A stretch of DNA of 41,055 nt from Planctomycetota bacterium (GCA_029777335.1 JAKOSN010000224.1:1-41055); one strand, 5' to 3'; shown: positions 23,701 to 31,914, counted from the first letter of the stretch. Numbers and translations are program-made. The notes: generated from the letters alone by a model not told the origin.

Positions 23701-24805
23701 GGTACGGCAAATGTCGAACCTGAAGGATCCAGGCATTGAGAAACGAATTGGGGAGGTCTGGGGCATTGTGCGCACGACCCCGGCGGAACGGCTGCGGCTG
23801 ATGGCTGAGTGGCGCCGCAAGTTGACCGCCTTCGCCCCTCCTCCCGATCTGACGCTCGGACGCGCCCTCTTCGCCAAGACCTGTCAGCAATGTCACACGC
23901 TTTACGGTGTGGGCGGAAAAGTCGGGCCGGATATCACCGGCTCCAACCGCGCGAACCTCGCCTATCTGCTCGAAAATATCCTCGATCCAAGTGCAGTCAT
24001 CCCCAAGGAATACGCGGTCACGCTGATCGAACTGAAGAACGGGCGCATTGTCACCGGGATTGTGAAGGGCGAAACCAGGGCCGCGGTCACGGTGGTCACT
24101 GCCAATGAAACCTTGACCATTCCAGTCGATGAGATTGATTCGCGCAAACCGAGCAACACTTCAATGATGCCGGATGATCTGCTCAAGAATCTTAAATACG
24201 AGGAGGTGCGCGCTCTCATTGGGTATTTGCAATTCCCGAGTCAGGTGCCGTTGCTCGCCACCGAGGATACGATCAAGGAGTTCTTCAACGGCAAGGATCT
24301 AACCAATTGGGATGGCGATCCCAAGCTGTGGAAGGTCGAGAACGGCGAAATTGTCGGCACCAGTCCAGGGTTGAAACGCAATGAATTTCTGCGCAGCCAC
24401 ATCAGCGCGAGTGACTTTCGACTGACGCTCAAGGTGAAGCTCGTGCCGAACAAGGAGAACAGTGGAGTGCAGTTCCGCAGCCAACCCCTCCCCAACGGGG
24501 AGATGAAGGGCTATCAGGCCGATATTGGGGCGGGCTGGTGGGGCAAGCTCTACGAGGAAAGTGGACGTGGGCTGCTCTGGACTCAATCCGGGGAAAAGCA
24601 CGTCAAGGTGGATGACTGGAACGAGTATGAGATCATTGCCGTGGGAAGTCGTGTTCGCACCTACATCAACGGGCAACTCTGTGTGGATCTCGATGATCCC
24701 AAGGGCGATCGCAAGGGAATCTTTGCCCTGCAACTTCACGCAGGCGGATCGCTAACTGTTCGGTTCAAGGAGCTGAAACTGGAATTAAATCCCACGTTGA
24801 AGTAA
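20762..24805 (+). CDS. Giant secreted propeller dehydrogenase + HEAT + cytochrome c + DUF1080 protein
   Basis: A 1347-residue protein with a clean signal peptide (MRPLVVAVAVLFAGSIPLSA). Order: a beta-sandwich (about 40-200, LNLDFETGTLKDWTAEGEAF to HVNFDDFRFHS); a planctomycete membrane-bound dehydrogenase propeller (about 215-610: VPEGFSVKLFAGEPDVHQPI, RVWVAEAYSYPIR, DTDGDGKFDKR, NPWGFDFNDYG, HAGNNRSDKAGGGHAHCG); HEAT-like helices (about 615-1020); a c-type heme site C1041-QQ-C1044-H1045 followed by GGKVGPDITGSN; and a C-terminal DUF1080 domain (from about 1174: FFNGKDLTNWDG). ATG 20762 has GGAG 8 bases upstream. Likely a periplasmic redox enzyme for sugar-type substrates with a built-in electron carrier; DUF1080 is related to 3-keto-disaccharide hydrolases. 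Substrate unknown. Monocistronic. Confidence 0.93.
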   Translation: MRPLVVAVAVLFAGSIPLSAADTKIPPTPPEGITPVDAAGKKLNLDFETGTLKDWTAEGEAFKDQPIKGDTVFPRRNDNRSQHQGEYWIGGYERHGDRPVGTLTSVPFKVTHPWGSFLVGGGPHANTCVEIVRKDGGVLITRIAGLEEENLRRVAVDLRPHLGKEIFIRIVDRHTGHWGHVNFDDFRFHSEKPKVPPRKAVEPPPPPDVFRFEGLTPEKAAAAMTVPEGFSVKLFAGEPDVHQPIAFCLDDRGRVWVAEAYSYPIRRPEKEAKDRILIFEDTDGDGKFDKRTVFMEGLNLVSGIEVGFGGVWIGAAPQFLFVPMKDGADKPSGPPQVLLDGWGYQDTHETLNTFSWGPDGWLYGCHGVFTHSRVGKPGAKDEDRIPINAGIWRYHPTRQVFEVFAQGTSNPWGFDFNDYGQGFCEACVIPHLFHIIEGARYQRQAGNHFNPYTYADIQTIADHRHYVGATPHAGNNRSDKAGGGHAHCGTMIYLGGSWPTEYRNQMFMGNIHGRRINVDLLKEKGSGYVASHGADFLHANDAWARFINMRYGPDGNVYLIDWYDKQACHHGDPKIWDRTNGRIYKISYRGSKPVKVDLSKSTDEELVAYQLHANDWYVRHARRRLQEKGGNPKIYEGLTKIAFDHQDETRRLRGLWALHVTGGLNEERLLKGLNDAGAHVRAWTIQLALEKDKPSAALLKRLNEMAVHDASPVVRLYLASALQRLPLEQRWPIAEGLLAHAQDNDDHNLPLMYWYGVEPLAESDPARALKLAQEAKVGTLLPFMIRRIGSAGTPEAIALLVEKLGQTDDPALQAIFLSGINEALKGRRQVAMPKGWSGVFSKLSASTNVQVRSQALALAVTFGDARAFDTLRQVIANPKAGTAARQSALSALLAAKDNQLVGVLQQLLADKDLRADALRGLAVYDDPKTPEMILGVYRALSLAEKRDALNTLASRAGYARVLLDGIAARKIASTDVSADLVRQMSNLKDPGIEKRIGEVWGIVRTTPAERLRLMAEWRRKLTAFAPPPDLTLGRALFAKTCQQCHTLYGVGGKVGPDITGSNRANLAYLLENILDPSAVIPKEYAVTLIELKNGRIVTGIVKGETRAAVTVVTANETLTIPVDEIDSRKPSNTSMMPDDLLKNLKYEEVRALIGYLQFPSQVPLLATEDTIKEFFNGKDLTNWDGDPKLWKVENGEIVGTSPGLKRNEFLRSHISASDFRLTLKVKLVPNKENSGVQFRSQPLPNGEMKGYQADIGAGWWGKLYEESGRGLLWTQSGEKHVKVDDWNEYEIIAVGSRVRTYINGQLCVDLDDPKGDRKGIFALQLHAGGSLTVRFKELKLELNPTLK

Positions 24806-24819
24806 CATTGTGAGGATTG

Positions 24820-24854
24820 CGTGTGGCGCCAACTTCTGAAGTTGGCGCCACACG
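24820..24854. terminator. Perfect 17-bp palindromic hairpin
   Basis: CGTGTGGCGCCAACTTC (24820-24836) and GAAGTTGGCGCCACACG (24838-24854) are perfect inverted repeats around one T. It begins 14 bases after the preceding stop codon, so a terminator role fits. Its near-complete symmetry also suits a dispersed palindromic repeat; no second copy was seen in this window. Confidence 0.7.
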
Positions 24855-24946
24855 TAGCCGAGAGCCCCAATCTGTGCATGGGCTCGCGCTCCTTCCCTTG
24901 AGGCGGAAGGGGCAGCAAGAACACCCTCGGCAGAGGAGTGGAGTCA

Positions 24947-27900
24947 ATGGCGGCTTCCTATGTGGAACTGCTGAGATGTGTTGGCTTGCCGCTCGTGAAG
25001 GTTGCTGCTCGAAGCGCAGGGAATGCAGTGGGCTTTGGCTTTCTTGGTGATGTGCTCGTGGATGTCGCCGAGGAGGCGTGGAGCCTTTACAGCCAAAGAG
25101 GAAAGCCAGCGGAGATCGAACTGGAGGTCCAGGCGCTGGCGCAGGCCTCGACGAACGAATATCACACGGAGGTGGCGCTGGCTGTTGAAGCGATCAGCGC
25201 AGGACAGCCCCCCGCGGTGATACAGACAGTCGAATCGTATCTGAAACAGATGCCGGCGATGGTGCGTCGAACGTGGCGTCGCCCCTCCGATCCCAGCGGG
25301 CGGACCCTCCCTCCCGGGCTGAACATTCGCAAGGCCGAGGATCTCCTGGTCTTCCTCCCCCAGCAATTGCCGCGCTTCCAGGTAGGAATGTTTCCGCTTC
25401 CTGGAGTCGATCTGGAACTGGTGGAATTGCTCGGAGTCGGTGGCTTCGGCGAGGTGTGGAAGGCGCGGAATCCGCACCGAAGCAAGGCACCTCCCGCTGC
25501 GCTGAAGTTCTGTATCGATGCCAACGCTGCGCGGATGCTTCGCAACGAGGTCGCGGTTCTGGATCACGTGATGAATCAGGATCGCCATCCGGGCATTGTC
25601 GAGTTACGACAGACCTATCTCCGGGCCGATCCTCCATGCCTGGAATTTGAATATGTGGAAGGGGGGGATCTGGCGGGGTTGATTCAGGAGTGGCATCGAT
25701 CCGGCACGCCGCCAACATCGACCCAGGCGGCCCAGGTGGTTGCCCAACTCGCCGAGATCGTTGCCCACGCGCATCGCCAGGATCCACCGATTGTGCATCG
25801 TGATTTGAAGCCGGCGAACATCCTGGTCCCGCGGATGGCAGATGGGCCGTATCGCTTCAAGATCGCCGATTTTGGAATCGGGGGGCTTGCAGCGCGCCAG
25901 GCCATTTTGGAGGTGACCCGCTCGACCAACGCGCGCAGCCATTTTCTCACCACCGCCGTGCGCGGAACCTACACCGATCTCTACGCCTCGCCGCAACAGA
26001 AGCGGGGGGGCTCGCCGGATCCGCGGGACGATGTCTATTCCCTGGGGGTGATCTGGTATCAGGTGTTAACGGGCAACCTCTCCGACGGTCGCCCGGGGGG
26101 AACCCGCTGGACGCGCAAACTCGCCGACCTGGGGATGTCTGCCGACCTGATCGATCTCCTGGCGGGCTGCTTCGAGGATGATCCGAGTGATCGCCCGGGC
26201 AGCGCCCTGGTGTTGCACGAGGAACTGCGCCGTCGTCTTGAGGGCGCCACGGGCGCCGCTCCGTCTCCCCCGCTTCCGGTCGCTCCCTCTTCTGCCAAAC
26301 CAGCGACCCCAGCATCAGCCCCGTCTCCACCGGCGAAGGTGGATCCGCCCCGGGACGAAGCGGAGGGCGAGGAAGACCTGTTGCTCGCTCCTTCAAACGA
26401 TGAGGCCATCTCGCTTGATCCGGAGCCCGCGGACTCGGATGACAGCGGGATTTGTCTCTCATCCGACAGCGGTATTCGGCTCGACACGGATAGCGGGATC
26501 AGCCTGGAGCTGGAGGCTGAGGGGATTTCGCTTGCCGCCCCGGAGGATGAAGCGCTCAGTCTGGAGAGTGATGAGCTGATCCTGGAGGACGAACCGCTCG
26601 ACCTGTTTCTGGAGAGTGAACTGAACCGGAGCACCTCGAAGACGCGCGGTGAGTCCCACTCCAGCATCAGTGGGAAGTTGGTGCGCAAGGGCTTCGAACG
26701 TCTTCTGGGTGAGGAAGTGACAGGCTCACGTCAGTTTGCGCGCCTCGCCGGGAGTGTGGGGCCCGTTTATGGCCTGGCTTTGCAGGGGCTGGGGATGGCC
26801 TGGATTGCGACGAACCTGCATCCCACCCCACCGAAAGCAGGCTGGCTGGGGCGCATGCTCAACTGGTCGGGCGGCAGCGGCGGAGTCTGGGGGATCGAGC
26901 TGGGCCAATCATCGCTCAAGGCGCTCCGCCTGGAAAAGGTGAATGGGGACGCTGTTGCCACCGATTTTTATTATTTTGAGTATCCCAAAAGGGGGAATAT
27001 CTCGGAGCCAGACAGCGAGCTTCTCGGCGAGGATGCGCTGGCGCGTTTTCTCCAGCAGAACGACCTCCGTGGCGATACCGTTGTGCTTGGAATCAATGGA
27101 CAGAGCGGTCTGGTGCGAGTCGAACGGATTCCCCCTGTCGAAATGAAAAAGATTCCCGACATCGCGCGCTTCGAGGCCAAGCAATCCATTCCATTTCCGC
27201 TGGAAGAAGTCGTCTGGGACTGGCAGTTGCTTACAGGGAGCGACCCCAAGGATGAACTCCCCATTGATCAGGACCTCCTTCTGGCCGCCATCAAACGCGA
27301 TTTCGTCCAGCGCTATTTGAAGCTTTTTCAGGATGCTGGGGTTCGAATTGGAATGGTGCAACTGATCTCGCTCGCGCTGGTGAATTTTCTCTCCTACGAT
27401 GTCCATCTGCGCGAACCGGGGACAGGGCCTCTGCCCCGCAATTCCGAGGGGGTGATGGAGTGCACCGCTGCAGTGGAGATTGGCACGCAGGTCAGCACCC
27501 TTGTGGTTACCGATGGGAAGACGTTGCTGTGGCAACGAACCCTTCCCCTTGGCGGAGAGCACCTCACACGCGCGCTGATGAAGGAACTGAAGCTGACTCG
27601 CGAGAAGGCCGAGAAGCTCAAACGCAACCCTGGTCTGGTGAGCGATCAACAGCCAATCTTTGTAGCGGTCCGTCCAGTGCTGCGTGACTTGCTCGACGAA
27701 CTGCAGCGTTCACTCGGCTACTTCGAAAACGTACATCGGAAGGCGCGCCTCACCACCCTGCTAGCGCTGGGCAGAACCTGGCACTTCCCTGGGTTGCAGA
27801 AGTTCATCAGTGTCTCGCTGAACCGGGAGATCGTTCGGCAAGGTAGTGGGCCTCCTGTGTCACCTCTCCGATTGTTCGCCTATGAAGGGATGAATCGGGA

Positions 27901-28015
27901 GGGGACGGAGGTAAAGGGGACGATGCGAGCGCTCTCGGAGGAGGAGGCGATGAATCAACTTCGAGCGATGAGCATCTTCGTCATCAAAATTACCGAAACC
28001 AAGGTGCGATCCTGA
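24947..28015 (+). CDS. Ser/Thr protein kinase fused to a PilM-like ATPase domain and a GspF-N-like tail
   Basis: A 1022-residue protein. Residues 1-155 are an N-terminal region with PQQLPRFQVGMFPLPGVDLE just before the kinase. The Hanks-type kinase (about 157-430) is intact: G163-VGGFGEV, Lys187 in ALKF, HRD286LKPAN291, D308FG, YASPQQ. Residues 430-570 are a Pro/acidic linker with three 8-residue DSGI repeats. Residues about 598-627 (FARLAGSVGPVYGLALQGLG) look like the C-terminal end of a PilM protein, yet the PilM N-terminus follows (GIELGQSSLKALRL, 650) and runs to GLQKFISVSLNREI (about 962). The tail (976-1021: FAYEGMNREGTEVKGTMRAL) resembles the N-terminus of GspF/PilC. No signal peptide or clear membrane span. 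ATG 24947 has AGGAG 8 bases upstream. Role in a type IV pilus/secretion-like apparatus is inferred. Confidence 0.9.
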   Translation: MAASYVELLRCVGLPLVKVAARSAGNAVGFGFLGDVLVDVAEEAWSLYSQRGKPAEIELEVQALAQASTNEYHTEVALAVEAISAGQPPAVIQTVESYLKQMPAMVRRTWRRPSDPSGRTLPPGLNIRKAEDLLVFLPQQLPRFQVGMFPLPGVDLELVELLGVGGFGEVWKARNPHRSKAPPAALKFCIDANAARMLRNEVAVLDHVMNQDRHPGIVELRQTYLRADPPCLEFEYVEGGDLAGLIQEWHRSGTPPTSTQAAQVVAQLAEIVAHAHRQDPPIVHRDLKPANILVPRMADGPYRFKIADFGIGGLAARQAILEVTRSTNARSHFLTTAVRGTYTDLYASPQQKRGGSPDPRDDVYSLGVIWYQVLTGNLSDGRPGGTRWTRKLADLGMSADLIDLLAGCFEDDPSDRPGSALVLHEELRRRLEGATGAAPSPPLPVAPSSAKPATPASAPSPPAKVDPPRDEAEGEEDLLLAPSNDEAISLDPEPADSDDSGICLSSDSGIRLDTDSGISLELEAEGISLAAPEDEALSLESDELILEDEPLDLFLESELNRSTSKTRGESHSSISGKLVRKGFERLLGEEVTGSRQFARLAGSVGPVYGLALQGLGMAWIATNLHPTPPKAGWLGRMLNWSGGSGGVWGIELGQSSLKALRLEKVNGDAVATDFYYFEYPKRGNISEPDSELLGEDALARFLQQNDLRGDTVVLGINGQSGLVRVERIPPVEMKKIPDIARFEAKQSIPFPLEEVVWDWQLLTGSDPKDELPIDQDLLLAAIKRDFVQRYLKLFQDAGVRIGMVQLISLALVNFLSYDVHLREPGTGPLPRNSEGVMECTAAVEIGTQVSTLVVTDGKTLLWQRTLPLGGEHLTRALMKELKLTREKAEKLKRNPGLVSDQQPIFVAVRPVLRDLLDELQRSLGYFENVHRKARLTTLLALGRTWHFPGLQKFISVSLNREIVRQGSGPPVSPLRLFAYEGMNREGTEVKGTMRALSEEEAMNQLRAMSIFVIKITETKVRS
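26441..26512 (+). repeat. Three in-frame 24-base DSGI repeats
   Basis: Three consecutive 24-base units encode DSGICLSS, DSGIRLDT and DSGISLEL in the linker of the kinase fusion. Related acidic GISL/ALSL motifs follow to about 26600. Such DSGI repeats are typical of planctomycete linkers. Confidence 0.85.
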
Positions 28016-28047
28016 GTCGCCTGTCGCTTCAGGGAGGAAGCAAGCGG

Positions 28048-29004
28048 ATGGATCTCTCGATCGTCATTCCGGCACATAACCGGCCCGATCTGTTGCGTGC
28101 CTGTCTGGAGAGTGTCCTGCGCCATTGCCCGGCAAGGAGCGAGATCGTTGTAGTGGACGATGGGTCCCCCCAGCGCCAGATTAGCGCGGTGGTCCAGCAG
28201 TTTCCAGCGGTGCGGGGAATTCGTCTGGAGCGGCGTCAGGGGTTCTGTGCTGCGGCCAATGCAGGCATTGCGGCCAGTCGGGGGATGATCGTCGAGTTGC
28301 TCAACGACGATACGGAGGTGACGGCACAGTGGGCTGATTTTGCCCTGACGCATTTTGCCGAGGCTGGGGTCGCGGCAGTCGCTCCGCTGGTGCTACGCTG
28401 GCCAGGCGGAGAAGTCGGCACGGCGGTGATCGATAGCGCCGGAGATCGCTACTACCGAGGTGGAATCGCGGGTAAACGCGGCCACAACGAACCGCTTGAA
28501 CCAGTCCATCTCTCTCCCTGTGAAGTGTTTGGCGCTAGCGCTTCCAGCGCGTTCTATCGACGCGAGGTCTTGCTCCGCGTTGGGGCGTTTCCCATCGAAT
28601 TTGGTGCCTACTTCGAGGATGTCGATCTGGCATTTCGGCTCCATCGTGCCGGGGGGCGGATTCTCTACGAGCCGCGTTCGCGGGTGCTGCATCATGTTTC
28701 TGCCTCGCATGGAGCGAAGCCCGATCGACCGCTCCTGCGGCAGCAATCGCGCAACGAGGAACGGGTGTTCTGGCGCAACCTACCGGCAGGGGAACTGTTG
28801 CGATCGTTGCCCTTTCATCTGGCCGTCCTGGTGGCGAAGGGGGTACGGCGCTGGCGGGCCGGGGAGTTAGCACCCTACGTGCTCGGGCGTCTGGATCTGT
28901 TGAGGGAAGTGCGCTCGCTGGTGCGTCATCGCCGGCAGCTCCAGGCGCTGGGGAAGAACGCCCCGCTCGAACAATGGCAGGTGGAGCGTACGTACTGGGA
29001 GTAG
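28048..29004 (+). CDS. Family 2 glycosyltransferase
   Basis: A 318-residue GT2 (GT-A fold) protein. It opens with the canonical LSIVIPAHNRPDLLRACLES, then EIVVVDDGS, GFCAAANAGIAASRG, the metal-binding region LNDDTEV in place of DxD, and GAYFEDVDLAFRLHRAG containing the catalytic-base-type ED. The closest general type is the rhamnosyltransferase/WbbL-like group that builds cell-surface glycans. The C-terminal 70 residues are basic and amphipathic, which could attach it to the inner membrane. The start ATG 28048 follows GGAGG with a 10-base spacing, 33 bases after the kinase fusion stop, so the two genes are probably co-transcribed. Acceptor and donor sugars cannot be told. Confidence 0.92.
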   Translation: MDLSIVIPAHNRPDLLRACLESVLRHCPARSEIVVVDDGSPQRQISAVVQQFPAVRGIRLERRQGFCAAANAGIAASRGMIVELLNDDTEVTAQWADFALTHFAEAGVAAVAPLVLRWPGGEVGTAVIDSAGDRYYRGGIAGKRGHNEPLEPVHLSPCEVFGASASSAFYRREVLLRVGAFPIEFGAYFEDVDLAFRLHRAGGRILYEPRSRVLHHVSASHGAKPDRPLLRQQSRNEERVFWRNLPAGELLRSLPFHLAVLVAKGVRRWRAGELAPYVLGRLDLLREVRSLVRHRRQLQALGKNAPLEQWQVERTYWE

Positions 29005-29322
29005 CCGTTACAGAGAATTGCACTTCTCGATAACAGCGACTCTGAACTAGAATCCCAGAATGAGTCTTGAGGCCACGGATGTTGAAGTCCTCTTCCCTCC
29101 CGAGATCCCTGTCTTCGCTGGCCAGACAGGCCGAGTGAGGAGAGGAGAACTCCGGCGAAGGAACTCAGCGGTTTCCTCTTGCGGTAAACCACGCGATCTG
29201 GTCAAGATAAGCGCTTCGACCCGAGCGCGAGAACACCGGGGAGTGCCTGTTTGGGGGAGGCGTCGCAACCGTCACCATCACGTTTGAGACTCACTGCGCA
29301 GCACTCGAAAGGATCGATCTTC
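29005..29322. other. 318-base intergenic region
   Basis: No convincing gene. One small inverted repeat (GAGAA and TTCTC around TTGCAC, 29011-29026) lies just after the glycosyltransferase stop. A 75-codon open frame at 29060 lacks a ribosome site and family likeness. No promoter with two good boxes was found for the downstream protease gene. Confidence 0.4.
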
Positions 29323-31914
29323 ATGACCACCCTGAGACCTGTTCACTGGTTCGCAGCGTGCCTGCTGGCCGCGCTGGCGTTTCCTGTCCACGCCGCTGAG
29401 GAGCGCGCCCACAGCTCCCAGCCGCACGTGGTCCTCATTGGGATTAGTCAGTATGCGGACAAGCAAATCCAGCCGCGCCCCAACGCGGAGAACGACGTCA
29501 AGGCGCTGTACGATCTCTTTACCAGCAAGGATTATCTGGGGGTGAGCAAGGAGAACATCCGCCTCTTGCTGGGCAAGGAGGACTCCGAACGCAAGAGCAT
29601 CCCCGCCACGAAGGAGAATATCCTGGCCGCGGTCCACGCCGTGGTGAAGGAGGCCAAACGGGATGACCTGGTCATCTTCGCCTTCTTTGGCCAGGGCGCC
29701 TCGGTGGGAGAACGGGGCGATCGCACCTGTTACTTTGCCAGCGATTCCACCCTAAAGGATCGCGCCAAGAACGCCATCGCCGCTGCGGACCTTGGGCAGG
29801 AATTTGATAAATTAAAGAGTGAAAAAGTTTGTTTCTTTGTGGATGTGAATTTCAAGGGCTTCGATCCCGGCAAGGAATCGATTCCCGAGGCTAGCCTGGG
29901 CACCTCGCCCTACAAGGAATTCCTGGGCGATGATCGCAGTGAGGATCACTCCCCCATGCGCGGTCGAGTGATCTTCCTGGCCACCAATGGCCTTAATCCG
30001 TCGGTGGATCTCAAGGATCATGGCCTGTTCACCACCGCGTTGCTGGAGGGACTCAAGGGCGACGCCGATACCGAAGGGTACGAACCCGATGGCTTGATCA
30101 CCGTCGACGAAATGTCGAAATTCCTGGGCAAACGCGTGCAGGCTCTGCTGGGGCAACATGTCAAGTCGCCCGAGGAGCAGCGCAAGAAGGATCACTTCAT
30201 CATTGGTGGGCAGAACAGTCACTTTGCCCTGACCACCAACCCCAAGGCGATCGCCAAGTCGCGCGAGCGCCTGGAGAAGTTCGTGAAGCTGGCGAAGGAT
30301 CAAGCGCTGTCGAAGGAACTCAGCGAGGAGGGAACGCGTTTACTTGAACGCATGCCGCGACTGCAGGTGCAGCGCGATCTGCGCAAGGAATATCAAGGGC
30401 TGGTCGATGGCTCCATCTCGCTGGATGCCTTCAAGGACCATCGCACCGCCTTGCTGGCCAAGACCCGCCTGCCCGCCAGCGATTCCATCAAGTTTGCCAA
30501 CACCGTCATTCGGGCCACGAACCTGGTGGATCGCTACTACGTGAAGGAAGTGAACCAGGGAGAGCTGGTCGCCAACGCCATTCGCGGGCTCTATCGCCGT
30601 ATTGATGAAAAGTTGCCCGAGGAGATCGCTGAGAAGCTGGGCGAGGCCAAGAAGATGCGCCAGCAGGATCTCGCTGTCCTCCTGCAGACCGCCCGAAACC
30701 AACTGGGCAAGCGCGAGGACCTGGACAATCACAAGGATATCGACCACGCCTTGCAGCGCATGCTGGGCCGTCTGGATCCCTACACCACCTACATCGATCC
30801 GGAAACCGTCAAGCGCTTTGAAACCGAGTATCGCGGCGAGTTCACCGGCATCGGGGTGCAGATTCGCAAGGATCTGGCGACCGATATGCTTCAGGTGGTT
30901 ACTCCGATCAAGGGCAGCCCTTCGTATCGCAAGGGGCTGATGGCGGGCGACCTGATCATGACGTTGACCCGACCGGTCGATAGCGACGGCAATCCCTTGA
31001 ACCCGCCCGAGGTGCTGCAAACCAAGGACCTGGCGCTCAACGAGGCCGTCAAGAAAATCCTCGGCCAGGCCGGCACCAAGATCACCTTGACCGTCAAACG
31101 CGAAGGGGTGCCCAAGCCCTTTGACGTCGAGATCACCCGGTCGCGCATCGAGCTGGAGTCCGTTTTTGGGGTGAAGCGCAAGGGGAACGACAGCTGGGAT
31201 TACATGATTGATCCGGTCAACAAGATCGGCTATGTCCGCCTGAGCAGTTTTGCCAAGAACACCGCCAGCGATCTGACGGAGGTGGTTCGTCAGTTGAAGC
31301 GGGATGGCATGAAAGCGTTGATCCTCGATCTCCGCTTCAATCCGGGTGGACTCCTGACCAGCGCAACCGAGATTTCGGATCTCTTTATCAAGGATGAAGA
31401 GATCGTAAGCGTGCGGCCTCGTGTTGGCGCTCCCGATGTCTATCGGGGGAAGGAAGAAGGCAGCCAGCTGGACTTCCCGATGGTGTGCATGGTGAATGGC
31501 TTCAGCGCCAGCGCCAGCGAGATCGTGTCGGCCTGTTTGCAGGATCACAAGCGCGCGGTGATCGTGGGCGAACGCTCCTATGGCAAGGGGAGTGTGCAGA
31601 ACATCGCCGACTTTGCTGATGGCAAGATCAAGTTGACGATCGCCTCCTTCTGGCGGCCCAGCGGCAAGAACCTGAACAAGTCGAGCACCAGTGGCAAGGA
31701 CGACGAGGAATGGGGCGTCACCCCGGACAAGGGCTTCCTGGTTGAGTTGACTCGCAAGGAGCGAGAAGATCTCGCCGAGCATCAGCGCAACACGGAGATC
31801 ATTCCGCGTCGAGATATGCCGACCAAGGAGAAGCCGACGGAGTTCAAGGATCGCCAACTGGAGGTCGCTTTGAAGTATCTGCGCGATCTGCGTGGCGATG
31901 CGCGTCAGAAGTAA
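29323..31914 (+). CDS. Secreted S41 C-terminal-processing protease with an N-terminal pseudo-caspase domain
   Basis: An 863-residue protein with a signal peptide (VHWFAACLLAALAFPVHA). Residues about 35-310 have a caspase/metacaspase-like (C14) fold: VVLIGISQYAD, NAENDVKALYDLF, LVIFAFFGQGAS, VCFFVDVNFKG, GLFTTALLEGLKGDAD. The catalytic His position is Gln124 (FGQG instead of SGHG) and the Cys position is Asn176 (DVNF instead of DACH), so this domain should be inactive. A helical section (about 310-485) leads to a PDZ domain (about 500-590, GEFTGIGVQIRKD, GSPSYRKGLMAGDLIM) and an S41 domain with an intact Prc/CtpA-type triad: Ser730 (SASASEI), Asp741 and Lys755 (GKGSVQ). ATG 29323 is chosen for the signal peptide; AGGA lies about 10 bases upstream. 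Acts in the periplasm; substrates unknown. Confidence 0.92.
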   Translation: MTTLRPVHWFAACLLAALAFPVHAAEERAHSSQPHVVLIGISQYADKQIQPRPNAENDVKALYDLFTSKDYLGVSKENIRLLLGKEDSERKSIPATKENILAAVHAVVKEAKRDDLVIFAFFGQGASVGERGDRTCYFASDSTLKDRAKNAIAAADLGQEFDKLKSEKVCFFVDVNFKGFDPGKESIPEASLGTSPYKEFLGDDRSEDHSPMRGRVIFLATNGLNPSVDLKDHGLFTTALLEGLKGDADTEGYEPDGLITVDEMSKFLGKRVQALLGQHVKSPEEQRKKDHFIIGGQNSHFALTTNPKAIAKSRERLEKFVKLAKDQALSKELSEEGTRLLERMPRLQVQRDLRKEYQGLVDGSISLDAFKDHRTALLAKTRLPASDSIKFANTVIRATNLVDRYYVKEVNQGELVANAIRGLYRRIDEKLPEEIAEKLGEAKKMRQQDLAVLLQTARNQLGKREDLDNHKDIDHALQRMLGRLDPYTTYIDPETVKRFETEYRGEFTGIGVQIRKDLATDMLQVVTPIKGSPSYRKGLMAGDLIMTLTRPVDSDGNPLNPPEVLQTKDLALNEAVKKILGQAGTKITLTVKREGVPKPFDVEITRSRIELESVFGVKRKGNDSWDYMIDPVNKIGYVRLSSFAKNTASDLTEVVRQLKRDGMKALILDLRFNPGGLLTSATEISDLFIKDEEIVSVRPRVGAPDVYRGKEEGSQLDFPMVCMVNGFSASASEIVSACLQDHKRAVIVGERSYGKGSVQNIADFADGKIKLTIASFWRPSGKNLNKSSTSGKDDEEWGVTPDKGFLVELTRKEREDLAEHQRNTEIIPRRDMPTKEKPTEFKDRQLEVALKYLRDLRGDARQK

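Noticed and set aside
21875..23896. 673-codon antisense frame within the dehydrogenase/cytochrome gene
   Set aside because: The plus strand encodes the recognised propeller and HEAT regions; the reverse translation has no domain.
26441..26512. DSGI 24-base repeats considered as a CRISPR-like or DNA-level repeat
   Set aside because: They are in-frame protein repeats without spacers, inside the kinase fusion linker.
29060..29287. 75-codon frame ahead of the S41 protease
   Set aside because: No ribosome site, Arg-rich composition typical of chance frames, and no family likeness.
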